This document shows, piece by piece, positions 1 to 7,012 of a stretch of DNA of 7,878 nt. The notes under the pieces were generated by a model. It made no database searches. It saw nothing but the letters and a program-made list of their open reading frames with translations, and had not been told where the DNA came from. The position numbers and the translations under genes were made by a program. The stretch comes from Thermoplasmata archaeon. GTDB lineage: Archaea; Thermoplasmatota; Thermoplasmata; Thermoplasmatales; Thermoplasmataceae. Numbering within the stretch: the first letter of the stretch is position 1; every line of letters starts with the position of its first letter. Location of the stretch: contig JAJZLW010000108.1 in NCBI GenBank assembly GCA_021850505.1, forward strand, positions 1 to 7,878, given 5' to 3'.

Positions 1-1
1 T

Positions 2-391
2 TACGCCAATCGTGCTGGTTCAGGCGACGGTGATGAAAACTCAATTCCAGAAAAACTGGGTTACCTGCACGAAGGTATAATGCATGTATTTTCATCTGCA
101 AAGGACGACAGCACAGGTTCGAGCAAGACTGAACTGTTAAAGACGGGTAACGGGAACAGTGTACTGCATAGAATAGAACAAAATCCGGATGAAGAGGCGA
201 GAAATATGGCAGTATGGGTCAAGTCCAACCTTAACTATATGAGCCCGGACAGTTTCAATTTGCAATATTTCTTCAAAAAATACTGGGAAAGGTTGGGTAT
301 TGACAGAGAAAAAGTCATGTTGACAAATGAAAGATCAGTGATTGAAAATATAGAGAAACTGGCAACATCGAAGATAAAAAGCATGCAATAA
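2..391 (+). CDS. Hypothetical protein, C-terminal part (5' end outside window)
   Basis: I do not recognise this protein. The frame is open from the first bases of the window to a TAA at 389-391, so about 129 residues of a longer product are seen. The first in-frame ATG is at 80. I prefer a longer gene because the codons before it look coding: they are rich in GNN codons and encode a Gly/Asp/Glu-rich stretch ending LHEGI. The product is soluble, polar and charged, with no membrane segment or signal. Its last 70 residues look helical, with a conserved-looking block AVWVKSNLNYMSPDSFNLQY followed by FFKKYWERLGIDREKV. An alternative exists: frame 3 ends in TAA at 78-80 and would share its last A with the ATG at 80, a stop-start junction that would make 80 a true start of a 103-aa protein. 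The gene converges on hyuB, with 87 bp between them. No function is proposed. Confidence 0.6.
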   Translation, partial: YANRAGSGDGDENSIPEKLGYLHEGIMHVFSSAKDDSTGSSKTELLKTGNGNSVLHRIEQNPDEEARNMAVWVKSNLNYMSPDSFNLQYFFKKYWERLGIDREKVMLTNERSVIENIEKLATSKIKSMQ

Positions 392-396
392 CATAA

Positions 397-418
397 TCTG
401 GATTCGTGATAATCCAGA
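397..418 (+). terminator. Perfect 8-bp hairpin after the first gene
   Basis: TCTGGATT (397-404) and AATCCAGA (411-418) form an uninterrupted 8-bp stem with a 6-nt loop, starting 5 nt after the stop codon at 391. It lies in the 87-bp gap between two converging genes, where a terminator for either strand would be expected. The nearest T run (TTTT, about 430-433) is some 12 nt beyond the stem, so this is not a classic bacterial intrinsic terminator. Archaeal termination relies mainly on T tracts, so the hairpin may instead protect the 3' end of the mRNA. The role is inferred; the inverted repeat is seen directly. Confidence 0.4.
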
Positions 419-478
419 ATCTGATCTCATTTTACAGTTTCAGTAATTTTAATTCTGAATTCAGGCAGAAGTTGGTTT

Positions 479-2092
479 CTAAAAATCTTTTTTTCCTTTG
501 GATTTTTTATTCGTATTAAAATCAGGGGTGATATTTCTACTCCTGCCATAACCAGATCCTCCTGGTGTGAGTATTATGACCTCGTCCCCTGGAGACAGGT
601 CCGCTGTAAACTTGCTTGGATATCTTTTTCTTTTGTTTCTGTGGATAATATAAACCTTACCGGTTTTACCGCTCTTACCTCCAGCAAGTGCATAAGGCGG
701 GTTTACAAACCTGTCTGCAAGTATGGATATTGCGCATGCTTCCTTTGCAATGAAGGAACGCATGATGCCATCGCCTCCCTTCCAGGTGCCGGCACCACCA
801 CTGTTTTTCCTGATCCTGTATGCAGTGAAAAAGATTGGGTATTCACGCTCTGCCACCTCAATCGGTGTATTCATGGTATTTGTCATATTGCTGTGCACAC
901 CAGATTCGCCGTTTCTGCCTTTTCCTGCACCGTTCCCACCCCCTATTGTTTCATAATAGGACCAGAATTTTCCATGTCCTCTCGGTCCTCCCATCATCAC
1001 ATTGAACATGGTTCCTGATGAAGCAGAAGGTATTACAGTACCGGTGCTTTCGCTAAGTGCATGATGGACTACATCCGCTATTCTCTGGGTTGTCTCAACG
1101 TTTCCTCCAGAGACTGGATATGGTCTCTCCGGATTGAGGAGGGATCCTTCGGGGGCATAAACCTTCAGAATCGAATAAAGCCCGTCGTTTGTGGGAATTT
1201 CACTGTTAATTGCACTCCTAACGGCATACGCTGCAGCAGAGAATGTCACTCCTTTCACTGCATTAATGGGCAATTCCAATTCGGTTGAACTGCCGGAGAA
1301 GTCTGCAATAATTCCTTTATTTGAGATATCCAGACGAAGTTTCAAAAATATTGGGGAATTACCTGCCTCAAGTATATCAGTTGCATAAAAAGAACCATGT
1401 TTCCATCCTGATATCGCTAACATGGCAAGTTTTCTTGAATGCTTTATAGTTTCATTCCATCCGGACAGAACTGCGTTCGCGCCATATTCCACCAATATCT
1501 CCCTGATTCTAGCGATTCCAGCACCGTTTGCAGCAATCTGTGCATTTATGTCGCCTGACGCCGCTGATGGTTCCTTGAAATTGGAAAGGATGATTGAGAA
1601 AATCTCGTCGTCTATTTTTCCACTTTTTACAAGTTTTACAGGTGGTATTATAACGCCCTCCTGGTACAGGTTTTTTGCGTTTGGATTCAGGCTCCCAAAT
1701 ACAGGACCGCCAACATCAACAATGTGGGCTTTATTCACAACATAAGCACATATCGAATCTTCATGATGCACCGGCGCCAACAGCATTACATCGTTCAGGT
1801 GCGTTCCCGTGATGTAGGGATCATTTGTGAGGATCATATCTCCATCGGACAGTTCAATGCGATTTGAGCTTATCCACTGTAACAAGTTCGTCGAACCTAT
1901 CTTGAATGAACCAAGATGAACAGGTATATGTTCAGCCTGAGCAACTATTCTGCCTGATTTATCTAAAATGGCGCAGCTGTGATCCATCCTTTCCTTTATG
2001 TTTGGTGAAATTGCAGTTCGCTTTAGCGAAATGCCCATCTCCTCCGCTATGAATTGGGAGGCTTTGCCTATCAGTTCCCAGTCTTTTATCAC
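479..2092 (-). CDS. hyuB: Hydantoinase B / oxoprolinase family subunit (HyuB)
   Basis: This 537-aa protein is the HyuB-type partner of HyuA. The family includes N-methylhydantoinase, 5-oxoprolinase, caprolactamase and acetone/acetophenone carboxylases, in which HyuA activates the substrate with ATP and HyuB completes catalysis. Family blocks are visible in order: TNDPYITGTHLNDV at 89-102, KAHIVDVGG at 121-129, NVETTQRIAD at 331-340, ETIGGGNGAG at 381-390, the segment HSNMTNTMNTPIEVAE at 400-415, GGAGTWKGGDG at 432-442 and TPGGSGYG at 509-516. The length is normal for the family, so the gene looks complete. The C-terminus ends in a Lys-rich tail (about 519-537) beyond the last conserved block. 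Translation starts at GTG (2092-2090), which overlaps the hyuA stop in the 4-nt sequence GTGA, so the two are very likely translationally coupled. The protein is cytoplasmic. The exact substrate cannot be decided from sequence. Confidence 0.93.
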   Translation of the reverse strand: MIKDWELIGKASQFIAEEMGISLKRTAISPNIKERMDHSCAILDKSGRIVAQAEHIPVHLGSFKIGSTNLLQWISSNRIELSDGDMILTNDPYITGTHLNDVMLLAPVHHEDSICAYVVNKAHIVDVGGPVFGSLNPNAKNLYQEGVIIPPVKLVKSGKIDDEIFSIILSNFKEPSAASGDINAQIAANGAGIARIREILVEYGANAVLSGWNETIKHSRKLAMLAISGWKHGSFYATDILEAGNSPIFLKLRLDISNKGIIADFSGSSTELELPINAVKGVTFSAAAYAVRSAINSEIPTNDGLYSILKVYAPEGSLLNPERPYPVSGGNVETTQRIADVVHHALSESTGTVIPSASSGTMFNVMMGGPRGHGKFWSYYETIGGGNGAGKGRNGESGVHSNMTNTMNTPIEVAEREYPIFFTAYRIRKNSGGAGTWKGGDGIMRSFIAKEACAISILADRFVNPPYALAGGKSGKTGKVYIIHRNKRKRYPSKFTADLSPGDEVIILTPGGSGYGRSRNITPDFNTNKKSKGKKDF

Positions 2093-4059
2093 TTGTTAAG
2101 CACCATCCTTATCTCACCATGTGTGCCGACCTTGGAAGACCATCCTTCCGGAATAAGTGTTGACGTTCCGGGTTCGTCAATCATTGCGGGTCCCTTTATG
2201 CTGAATCCAGGATGGAGTGAATCCCTCGAATAGACTGGAAATGAATGCCATCTGCCAGAATCACGCGCCTTCCTGTTGTATGGTTCCTTTTTTCCCACAT
2301 CTAAAATTTCAAATTCAGGCTTATTTCTCGGCACAGTGCCTGTGACACGCAGCACTGATATCTCTACCTCACGTTGAAGAGTGAACCCATACGTTGACAT
2401 GTGAAGTGACTCAAAGTCCTGCCTTATCTTTTCCTCTGAAAATGAATTGACCTGCACAGATAGATCTGTGCCCTGGCCTTTGTACCTGCAATCGGCGCTG
2501 GATGAAATAACAATTTCAGATCCAATCTCACGCATCTTTGATGAAAGTCTATCATAATCTGCTTTTAGATCAGAAGGAAATGCGACAGTTTCTTCGAACT
2601 TCCAGTCTGCTTCAACTAACCCGATTGCACTGAATTCCGCCGGGTTGGTTGGAATGATTACTTCAGTTGAGCCAAGCAGCTCTGCCACTCTTGCAGCATG
2701 TTGCGGTCCGGCTCCACCAAACGCATATAGTACAAAACCCTCTGGATCAAGGCCACGCTCGTAAGTGACAAGACGGATTGCCCTTGCCATTTCAAGATCT
2801 GCAAGTGAAATAGATTTCTCCGCAATCCTGACTGGATCCCCAAGCAACGAAAGTGACTGGATCGATTTTTCTGTGTCCAGTCTTATACTTCGTCCAGGGA
2901 TTTCCCTGCTGATATAGCCCAGCACCAGGTTGGCGTCTGTAATAGTGGGTAGTTTTCCTCCTAGGCCATAACAGGCAGGACCGGGATCAGACCCAGCGCT
3001 TTGCGGGCCAATGTTGAGGCTTCCTGCATTATCCTTCCAGATAATGGTACCTCCTCCAGCAGATACCTCTGCAATATCCACAAACTGTGTCCTGACGGGG
3101 TAACCTGATCCCTTTATCATCCTTCCATGATTCGATGATCCACCGACCTCGTATTCTGATGTTGTTCCAATCATGTTTCCAACTATTGCGCTTGCCTTTG
3201 CGGTTGTTCCGCCCATGTCAAAACTAATTACGTTTCTGTCTCCAGCAGCCCTGGCAAATTCGTTTGCAGCTATCACCCCAGCCGTCGGTCCAGATTCTAT
3301 TATCTTTATCGGTTTTTCAACAGCATCATTCAGTCTGATGAGGCCTCCCGAATTGGCCATCATGGTTATCTGCCTGCATCCAAAATTGGCCATACCCATG
3401 GACAGGTTGTTCAGGTAACCTGTCATGATTGGAGATAACGCAGCATTTATGACTGCGGTTGATGTGCGCTCAAATTCCCTTGGTTCGGGTGATACTTCTG
3501 ATGACAGTGTAATGTGTTTAAACTTCCTTCTTAGAATATTTCCTGCATGGATCTCGTTTCCCGGGTTGATATAAGAGTGCAGGAAGCTTACAGCAATGGC
3601 TTCAATATTTTGCGTAGAGATATCCCGGGCAATTTTTTCAAGAGCCTTATCATTTACCTTCTTGATCACATTCCCATCGGCATCCATGCGTTCATCAACT
3701 TCGTACCGAAGCTTTCTGGGTACCAATGCCACCGGTTTCCTGAATCTTAGATCATAAATGGAAGGCCTGTTCTGCCTTCCGATCTCAATCACATCCGCAA
3801 ATCCGTAAGTTGTCAGTAAAGCGGTTTTTGCAAGTTCCAGATTATATTGCCCAAGTATTGAGTTTGTTGCAATAGTGGTTGCATGTATTACCTCATCAAT
3901 GTTGTTGATCCCTGCTGATCGCAGACCTTCAATCACCGCATCGGCTGGTGCATGGACAGATGTTGGAATTTTAAATGCCTTTTTGATCCTGTTGCCCTGC
4001 ATTAAGACTATATCAGTGAAAGTGCCTCCGATATCGACGGAAAGTGTTTGTTTTAACAT
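2089..4059 (-). CDS. hyuA: Hydantoinase A / oxoprolinase family subunit (HyuA)
   Basis: This 656-aa protein is the ATP-binding subunit of a hydantoinase/oxoprolinase/acetone-carboxylase type enzyme. In characterised members it uses ATP to phosphorylate or activate a lactam, hydantoin or ketone for the HyuB partner. The actin/hexokinase-like phosphate-1 motif DIGGTFTD is at residues 9-16, followed by [12 protein letters not shown] at 59-70. The second nucleotide-binding block [10 protein letters not shown] is at 279-288, with SAGGGTI at 333-339, [10 protein letters not shown] at 356-365 and FGGAGP at 447-452. The C-terminal domain ends with [18 protein letters not shown] at 623-640. Domain order (N domain about 4-180, core about 195-485, C domain about 500-650) and length are standard. 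The ATG start places DIGGTFTD where it normally lies. The gene begins 47 bp after the peroxiredoxin stop; a weak TATA-like CCAAATACATG lies about 34 bp before the ATG, so both readthrough and independent transcription are possible. The substrate (5-oxoproline, hydantoin or another cyclic amide) remains open. Confidence 0.94.
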   Translation of the reverse strand: MLKQTLSVDIGGTFTDIVLMQGNRIKKAFKIPTSVHAPADAVIEGLRSAGINNIDEVIHATTIATNSILGQYNLELAKTALLTTYGFADVIEIGRQNRPSIYDLRFRKPVALVPRKLRYEVDERMDADGNVIKKVNDKALEKIARDISTQNIEAIAVSFLHSYINPGNEIHAGNILRRKFKHITLSSEVSPEPREFERTSTAVINAALSPIMTGYLNNLSMGMANFGCRQITMMANSGGLIRLNDAVEKPIKIIESGPTAGVIAANEFARAAGDRNVISFDMGGTTAKASAIVGNMIGTTSEYEVGGSSNHGRMIKGSGYPVRTQFVDIAEVSAGGGTIIWKDNAGSLNIGPQSAGSDPGPACYGLGGKLPTITDANLVLGYISREIPGRSIRLDTEKSIQSLSLLGDPVRIAEKSISLADLEMARAIRLVTYERGLDPEGFVLYAFGGAGPQHAARVAELLGSTEVIIPTNPAEFSAIGLVEADWKFEETVAFPSDLKADYDRLSSKMREIGSEIVISSSADCRYKGQGTDLSVQVNSFSEEKIRQDFESLHMSTYGFTLQREVEISVLRVTGTVPRNKPEFEILDVGKKEPYNRKARDSGRWHSFPVYSRDSLHPGFSIKGPAMIDEPGTSTLIPEGWSSKVGTHGEIRMVLNK

Positions 4060-4106
4060 ATCAATCGCAGTCGCTGCTCACGATTTCATGTATTTGGCAG
4101 GGATAC

Positions 4107-4583
4107 TCAGTTTGCAGTGTTACCTGCCGGGGCAGGTGCCAGAGTTTTCAGTTTTTCAATTGCGAAATCAATATGGCCTTTCGGATCCATCTGAGAGTTG
4201 TGAATGCCACGGATTTTGCCCTGCATGTCAATGATGAATGTTATTCTAGCAGGAATGAGAAGGCCTTTTGCACCATATGCGTCCCTGATCTTCCTGTCCC
4301 TGTCGCTTAACAGCGTGAACTGGAGCTTGTGGTGATCCTTGAATGATTTTTGCTTCTCCTCTGTGTCAGAGCTTATTCCAAGCACTACAGCCCCTAACTG
4401 CTTGATTGAATCCCAGTTATCTCTGAAACATTTTGCTTCAGCTGTACAGCCTGGGGTCTCAGCCTTTGGGTAAAAATACAGCACAACGTTTGTCTTGCCT
4501 TTAAATTCAGAAAGCTTTATTTTGTTTCCGTTTTCATCTGGTGCCTCAAAATCAGGTGCATCATCACCGATGTTCAGTGCCAT
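4107..4583 (-). CDS. bcp: Peroxiredoxin, BCP/PrxQ type
   Basis: This 158-aa thiol peroxidase reduces hydrogen peroxide and organic hydroperoxides in the cytoplasm, drawing electrons from a thioredoxin-like partner in known members. The N-terminus IGDDAPDFEAPDENG (5-19), the block NVVLYFYPKAETPGCT (32-47) and GVxxISxD-like GISSDTEEKQKSF (69-81) are diagnostic of the AhpC/TSA superfamily, BCP subgroup. Cys46 in PGCT is the peroxidatic cysteine; Arg113 in IPARITFIID is the usual active-site arginine. The only other cysteine is Cys52 in EAKCFRDNWD. In E. coli BCP the resolving cysteine is four residues after the peroxidatic one (C-X4-C), whereas here the spacing is C-X5-C. The protein ends in a short Ala/Pro tail (APAPAG). 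The ATG start is supported by a TATA box 26 bp upstream. The gene lies between a transporter and hyuA on the same strand. Confidence 0.93.
   Translation of the reverse strand: MALNIGDDAPDFEAPDENGNKIKLSEFKGKTNVVLYFYPKAETPGCTAEAKCFRDNWDSIKQLGAVVLGISSDTEEKQKSFKDHHKLQFTLLSDRDRKIRDAYGAKGLLIPARITFIIDMQGKIRGIHNSQMDPKGHIDFAIEKLKTLAPAPAGNTAN
4122..4137 (-). repeat. GC-rich perfect inverted repeat at the end of bcp
   Basis: ACCTGCC (4122-4128) and GGCAGGT (4131-4137) are perfect inverted copies separated by GG. As RNA this would fold as a 6-bp stem with a 4-nt loop. It sits inside the last codons of the peroxiredoxin gene, encoding the Pro/Ala tail, 12 nt before its stop and about 63 nt before the hyuA start. 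It could slow 3' decay or modulate readthrough into hyuA; this is inference, and it may simply reflect GCN/CCN codons. Confidence 0.35.
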
Positions 4584-4604
4584 TGCAATGCATCCTCTTT
4601 TGCC

Positions 4605-4614
4605 TTAAATATTT
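4605..4614 (-). promoter_or_regulatory. TATA box for bcp (leaderless-type promoter)
   Basis: On the minus strand this reads AAATATTTAA, a good archaeal TATA box. Its centre is about 26 bp before the ATG at 4583, so transcription would begin at or next to the start codon and give a leaderless mRNA. It lies in the 48-bp gap after the transporter stop, showing that the peroxiredoxin (and possibly hyuAB) can be transcribed independently of the transporter. Confidence 0.55.
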
Positions 4615-4631
4615 GATTGAAACCTTCTGCT

Positions 4632-5408
4632 CTAATGTTCTCTGATCGAAAGGACCGAGATCGAAGCACCGAAGCTTGCAATAATTATCATCGAAATTGA
4701 AAAAGTTGAAATCGCTATTCCTTCAGTGAAATGGACTGTCAATAGAGTAAAAACAGGAATGAATGACTGCATAACGGATGCGATTGAAAAACTGCTAATC
4801 CTTGCCGATTTAAAGAACAATATATATGCCAAACCCATGGAAGTGATTCCTGTAAGAATCAGGGATAACGCAGGAATAAGTGTATCTGATTGTGTTGGTA
4901 TAGGTCCGACTGCAAGAGACAAAACAATAGTCACAAGACCCGGCCAGAAAAAAGTACCGGCTAGCGCTTCTGTTGTTCCGATTGTTTCTATTGATTTGTT
5001 CAAAGTTAAGAATAAAAGAGGGACAGACCCTGCAACGCCTAATAATAACAAAATACCAGTTTCACCTGGAATTTTAATTGAATTGCCATAACTGATGACA
5101 AGTGAGGTTGCAAAGAGCATGATGATCATTGAAATTAAAAAAATTCCATATTTAATTTCACGTGTGTTGATTCTTAGTAATACTGCGAACAAAGGAGAAA
5201 TTATGGCATCCCCGAACAAAATAAAGAGCGATGTTATCACTGAACCGTTCATTTCCGCAGACAGAATTATAAGAAATTGCTCAGCAAAGTAGAAGAGACC
5301 GGTTAAAAGCACTATTCTAATAAACAGGAAATTCAGGTTCCTTTTGACGATAAAACCAGGTATGATAAAAATAAGTGATCCCGCTAGCGATGGAATTGAA
5401 AATATCAT
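4632..5408 (-). CDS. DMT/EamA-like membrane transporter (start uncertain)
   Basis: From the first ATG the product is 258 aa and almost entirely hydrophobic. About nine membrane segments can be placed: roughly residues 3-21, 26-50, 56-79, 85-107, 117-138, 145-170, 178-199, 205-227 and 231-252. The even spacing, short polar loops and two-half layout with SIASVMQSFIPVFTLL near the end resemble the drug/metabolite transporter (EamA) superfamily, whose members usually have ten helices and about 280-300 residues and move metabolites or amino acids across the cytoplasmic membrane. The missing helix is found in the same frame upstream: codons from 5522 to 5409 encode a basic start, then FFGPLLAIFAAFVWATYYSF, a typical EamA first helix. 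No ATG, GTG or TTG occurs in frame there, so the true start is either non-canonical (CTG at 5522-5520 would give 296 aa) or disrupted. The family assignment is by topology and general resemblance; the substrate is unknown. Confidence 0.7.
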   Translation of the reverse strand: MIFSIPSLAGSLIFIIPGFIVKRNLNFLFIRIVLLTGLFYFAEQFLIILSAEMNGSVITSLFILFGDAIISPLFAVLLRINTREIKYGIFLISMIIMLFATSLVISYGNSIKIPGETGILLLLGVAGSVPLLFLTLNKSIETIGTTEALAGTFFWPGLVTIVLSLAVGPIPTQSDTLIPALSLILTGITSMGLAYILFFKSARISSFSIASVMQSFIPVFTLLTVHFTEGIAISTFSISMIIIASFGASISVLSIREH

Positions 5409-5522
5409 TAATTCCGAGTATGATCTTGCAAAAAAAATAAAACTGTAATAAGTCGCCCATACAAAGGCTGCAAAGATTGCAAGTAGGGGGCCAAAAAAAG
5501 TATTTATCTTCGTAGTTCGCAG
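5409..5522 (-). other. Probable missing N-terminus of the transporter (helix 1)
   Basis: These 38 codons continue the transporter frame without a stop and encode L-R-T-T-K-I-N-T followed by FFGPLLAIFAAFVWATYY, then a linker into the first ATG at 5408. The segment has the basic-then-hydrophobic pattern and the AxxxWA feel of EamA helix 1, and it restores the ten-helix, roughly 296-aa form. The frame stays open back to a TAA at 5657-5655, but its only plausible initiators are CTG (5522-5520), ATA (5528-5526) and other non-standard codons. Homopolymers in the region (A7 at 5493-5499, A8 at 5430-5437 on the plus strand) make a sequence or genuine frameshift possible. Confidence 0.5.
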
Positions 5523-5548
5523 GGGTATGTAATGCCTGATATTAACGC

Positions 5549-5556
5549 TTTTAATT
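5549..5556 (-). promoter_or_regulatory. Possible TATA box for the transporter
   Basis: The minus strand reads AATTAAAA, centred about 26-30 bp before the ATA/CTG codons at 5528-5520. In the leaderless pattern this would place transcription start next to those codons and before the helix-1 segment. A competing TATA-like sequence, AAGATAAATA (5510-5501), would place the start near 5479 inside helix 1. Neither is decisive. Confidence 0.25.
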
Positions 5557-5640
5557 GGCTGCGGAAAATCTGGCTGTCTATAAGGTGCATTCGATAAATA
5601 TAGGAGATTTTGAATTCCGGAAAGGCAATAATCAACAAAA

Positions 5641-5650
5641 TCATTTATTT
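5641..5650 (+). promoter_or_regulatory. TATA box for hisS
   Basis: TCATTTATTT is centred about 26 bp before the GTG start at 5672, which fits leaderless transcription of hisS. A short purine run AAGGA (5664-5668) just before the GTG could serve as a ribosome-binding site if the transcript starts earlier. The in-frame TAA at 5663-5665 excludes any upstream start. Confidence 0.45.
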
Positions 5651-5671
5651 CGCTTTAAGTATTAAGGATCC

Positions 5672-6967
5672 GTGGCTATTGAAAAGGTCAGGGGTTTTCG
5701 CGATATATATCCGGACGAAGCTGAACCAAGGAAGAAGATATTCACCGTATCTGAAAATCTTGCGGAGCTTTTTGGTTTCAGTAAAATTGAGATGCCCAGT
5801 GTTGAATCGTTGGACCTGTACAGGACAAAATCCGGCGATGAGCTCGTATCTCAGTGTTTCTCTTTCAGGGATCGTTCTGGCCGTGAGATTTCACTGACTC
5901 CGGAAGCAACGCCAACTGTGGTAAGAATGCTGACTTCCAGAAAAGATATCTCGAGACCGGTTAAATGGTACAGTTTCCAGAAGTTCTGGAGATATGAGGA
6001 ACCTCAGTCGGGAAGACAGAGGGAATTCTATCAGCTCAATGCGGACATATTTGGTCCAAATACTCCTCTGGCCGATGCTGAGGTCATCGGACTTGCTGCA
6101 TCTATACTCGATAAATTAGACCTTAACGGTCAGTACAGGATCTTGCTGAACGACAGGTTAATTATGGACAGCCTTCTTAGAAGTTATAACATAACTGATA
6201 CCTCCAGGGCATTTGCGGTTATTGATAAATACAGGAAAATTAACGCTGATGAATTTATTGCCAAAATGAAAGAGATAGGCCTTTCAGGAGATGATGTCAA
6301 GTCACTGGTAGAATATCTTGACAGGCAAATTCCCATTGATCAGGCTCACGATTTTTTCACTGATTCTATATCTGAAAGGACTGATAGGGCAGCAGTTAAC
6401 AGGTTTCTTGATCTTTTAAGGATTCTGAAAAAATATTCGAATGGTACCTTTTACGTTGATCTTTCGGTTGTGCGCGGGCTTGCCTATTACACCGGGGTGG
6501 TGTTTGAAGCCTTTGACAACAAAAGAAAATACAGATCAATTCTTGGCGGTGGCCGCTACGATGATCTCGCTAACCTCTATTCGGGACAGAATATTCCTGC
6601 AGTGGGATTCGGCATGGGGGACCTGATTCTTGAAATGCTGATGAAGGAAACTGGTACATTAACGCAAAAAAAGCCGAGGACGTTTTTTGTTGCTGTTACA
6701 TCAGGTGAATACATTGAAAAGGCTGTAGAGATCACAAAGCAAATAAGATCTCTAGGCATAATATGTTCCTTCGACACTTCTGAAAAACAGTTCAGTGCTC
6801 AGATGAAGGAAGCTAACAGGCTGGGATGTTCGGATGCAATAATAATTGGTCAGAAAGAGATCGAAGAAAATTCCTACACCTGGAAGCACATGGATTCAGG
6901 GAAGCAGGAGTATGTATTGCATCAGGATCTCTTGAGCAAGATTATGCTTGATTTAAAAAAGGAATGA
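5672..6967 (+). CDS. hisS: Histidine--tRNA ligase (HisRS)
   Basis: This 431-aa class II aminoacyl-tRNA synthetase charges tRNA-His with histidine using ATP in the cytoplasm. The N-terminus VRGFRDIYPDEA (6-17) matches the HisRS entry motif. SLTPEATPTVVRM (74-86) is the substrate-side block usually read as LRPEGT. Motif 2 is FWRYEEPQSGRQREFYQ (105-121). The histidine-specific signature is RGLAYYTG (268-275), followed by LGGGRYD (291-297) and motif 3 PAVGFGMGDLILEML (309-323). The anticodon-binding alpha/beta domain occupies about 335-428. Length is normal and the protein is complete. Two oddities are Ala where many HisRS have Asp in RGLDYYTG, and a motif 3 lacking the usual Glu-Arg of class II enzymes; both may be lineage traits. 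GTG is the only possible start, since an in-frame stop lies at 5663-5665. Two small genes follow on the same strand. Confidence 0.96.
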   Translation: MAIEKVRGFRDIYPDEAEPRKKIFTVSENLAELFGFSKIEMPSVESLDLYRTKSGDELVSQCFSFRDRSGREISLTPEATPTVVRMLTSRKDISRPVKWYSFQKFWRYEEPQSGRQREFYQLNADIFGPNTPLADAEVIGLAASILDKLDLNGQYRILLNDRLIMDSLLRSYNITDTSRAFAVIDKYRKINADEFIAKMKEIGLSGDDVKSLVEYLDRQIPIDQAHDFFTDSISERTDRAAVNRFLDLLRILKKYSNGTFYVDLSVVRGLAYYTGVVFEAFDNKRKYRSILGGGRYDDLANLYSGQNIPAVGFGMGDLILEMLMKETGTLTQKKPRTFFVAVTSGEYIEKAVEITKQIRSLGIICSFDTSEKQFSAQMKEANRLGCSDAIIIGQKEIEENSYTWKHMDSGKQEYVLHQDLLSKIMLDLKKE

Positions 6968-6976
6968 GGGAAAAGA

Positions 6977-6988
6977 TTTATTAATTTA
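6977..6988 (+). promoter_or_regulatory. Possible TATA box for the RAM-domain gene
   Basis: TTTATTAATTTA lies 28-32 bp before the GTG at 7013, within the 45-bp gap after hisS. It is A/T-rich and well enough placed to give a leaderless transcript. The small gene may therefore be expressed both from hisS readthrough and from its own promoter. Confidence 0.35.
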
Positions 6989-7012
6989 CTAAGTATCTGA
7001 AATTGAAGTAAT

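Noticed and set aside
641..1745. Several plus-strand open frames (for example 641-1018, 723-956, 1422-1745)
   Set aside because: They lie antisense to hyuB, whose family motifs are clear throughout, and their translations are Cys/His/Pro-rich without recognisable motifs.
3173..4310. Plus-strand open frames antisense to hyuA and bcp (including 3875-4234 and 4044-4310)
   Set aside because: They are shadows of well-supported genes on the other strand; no promoter, start context or family resemblance supports them.
4726..5292. Plus-strand frames antisense to the transporter
   Set aside because: The antisense of a hydrophobic gene commonly yields long open frames; the translations show no protein family.
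5504..5644. A 46-codon minus-strand frame starting ATG at 5644, just upstream of the transporter
   Set aside because: It overlaps the hisS promoter region, lies in a different frame from the transporter, lacks a well-placed TATA box and has no recognisable content; considered as a leader peptide but unsupported.
6577..6777. Minus-strand open frame within hisS
   Set aside because: It is antisense to HisRS motif 3 and the anticodon-binding domain; a shadow frame.
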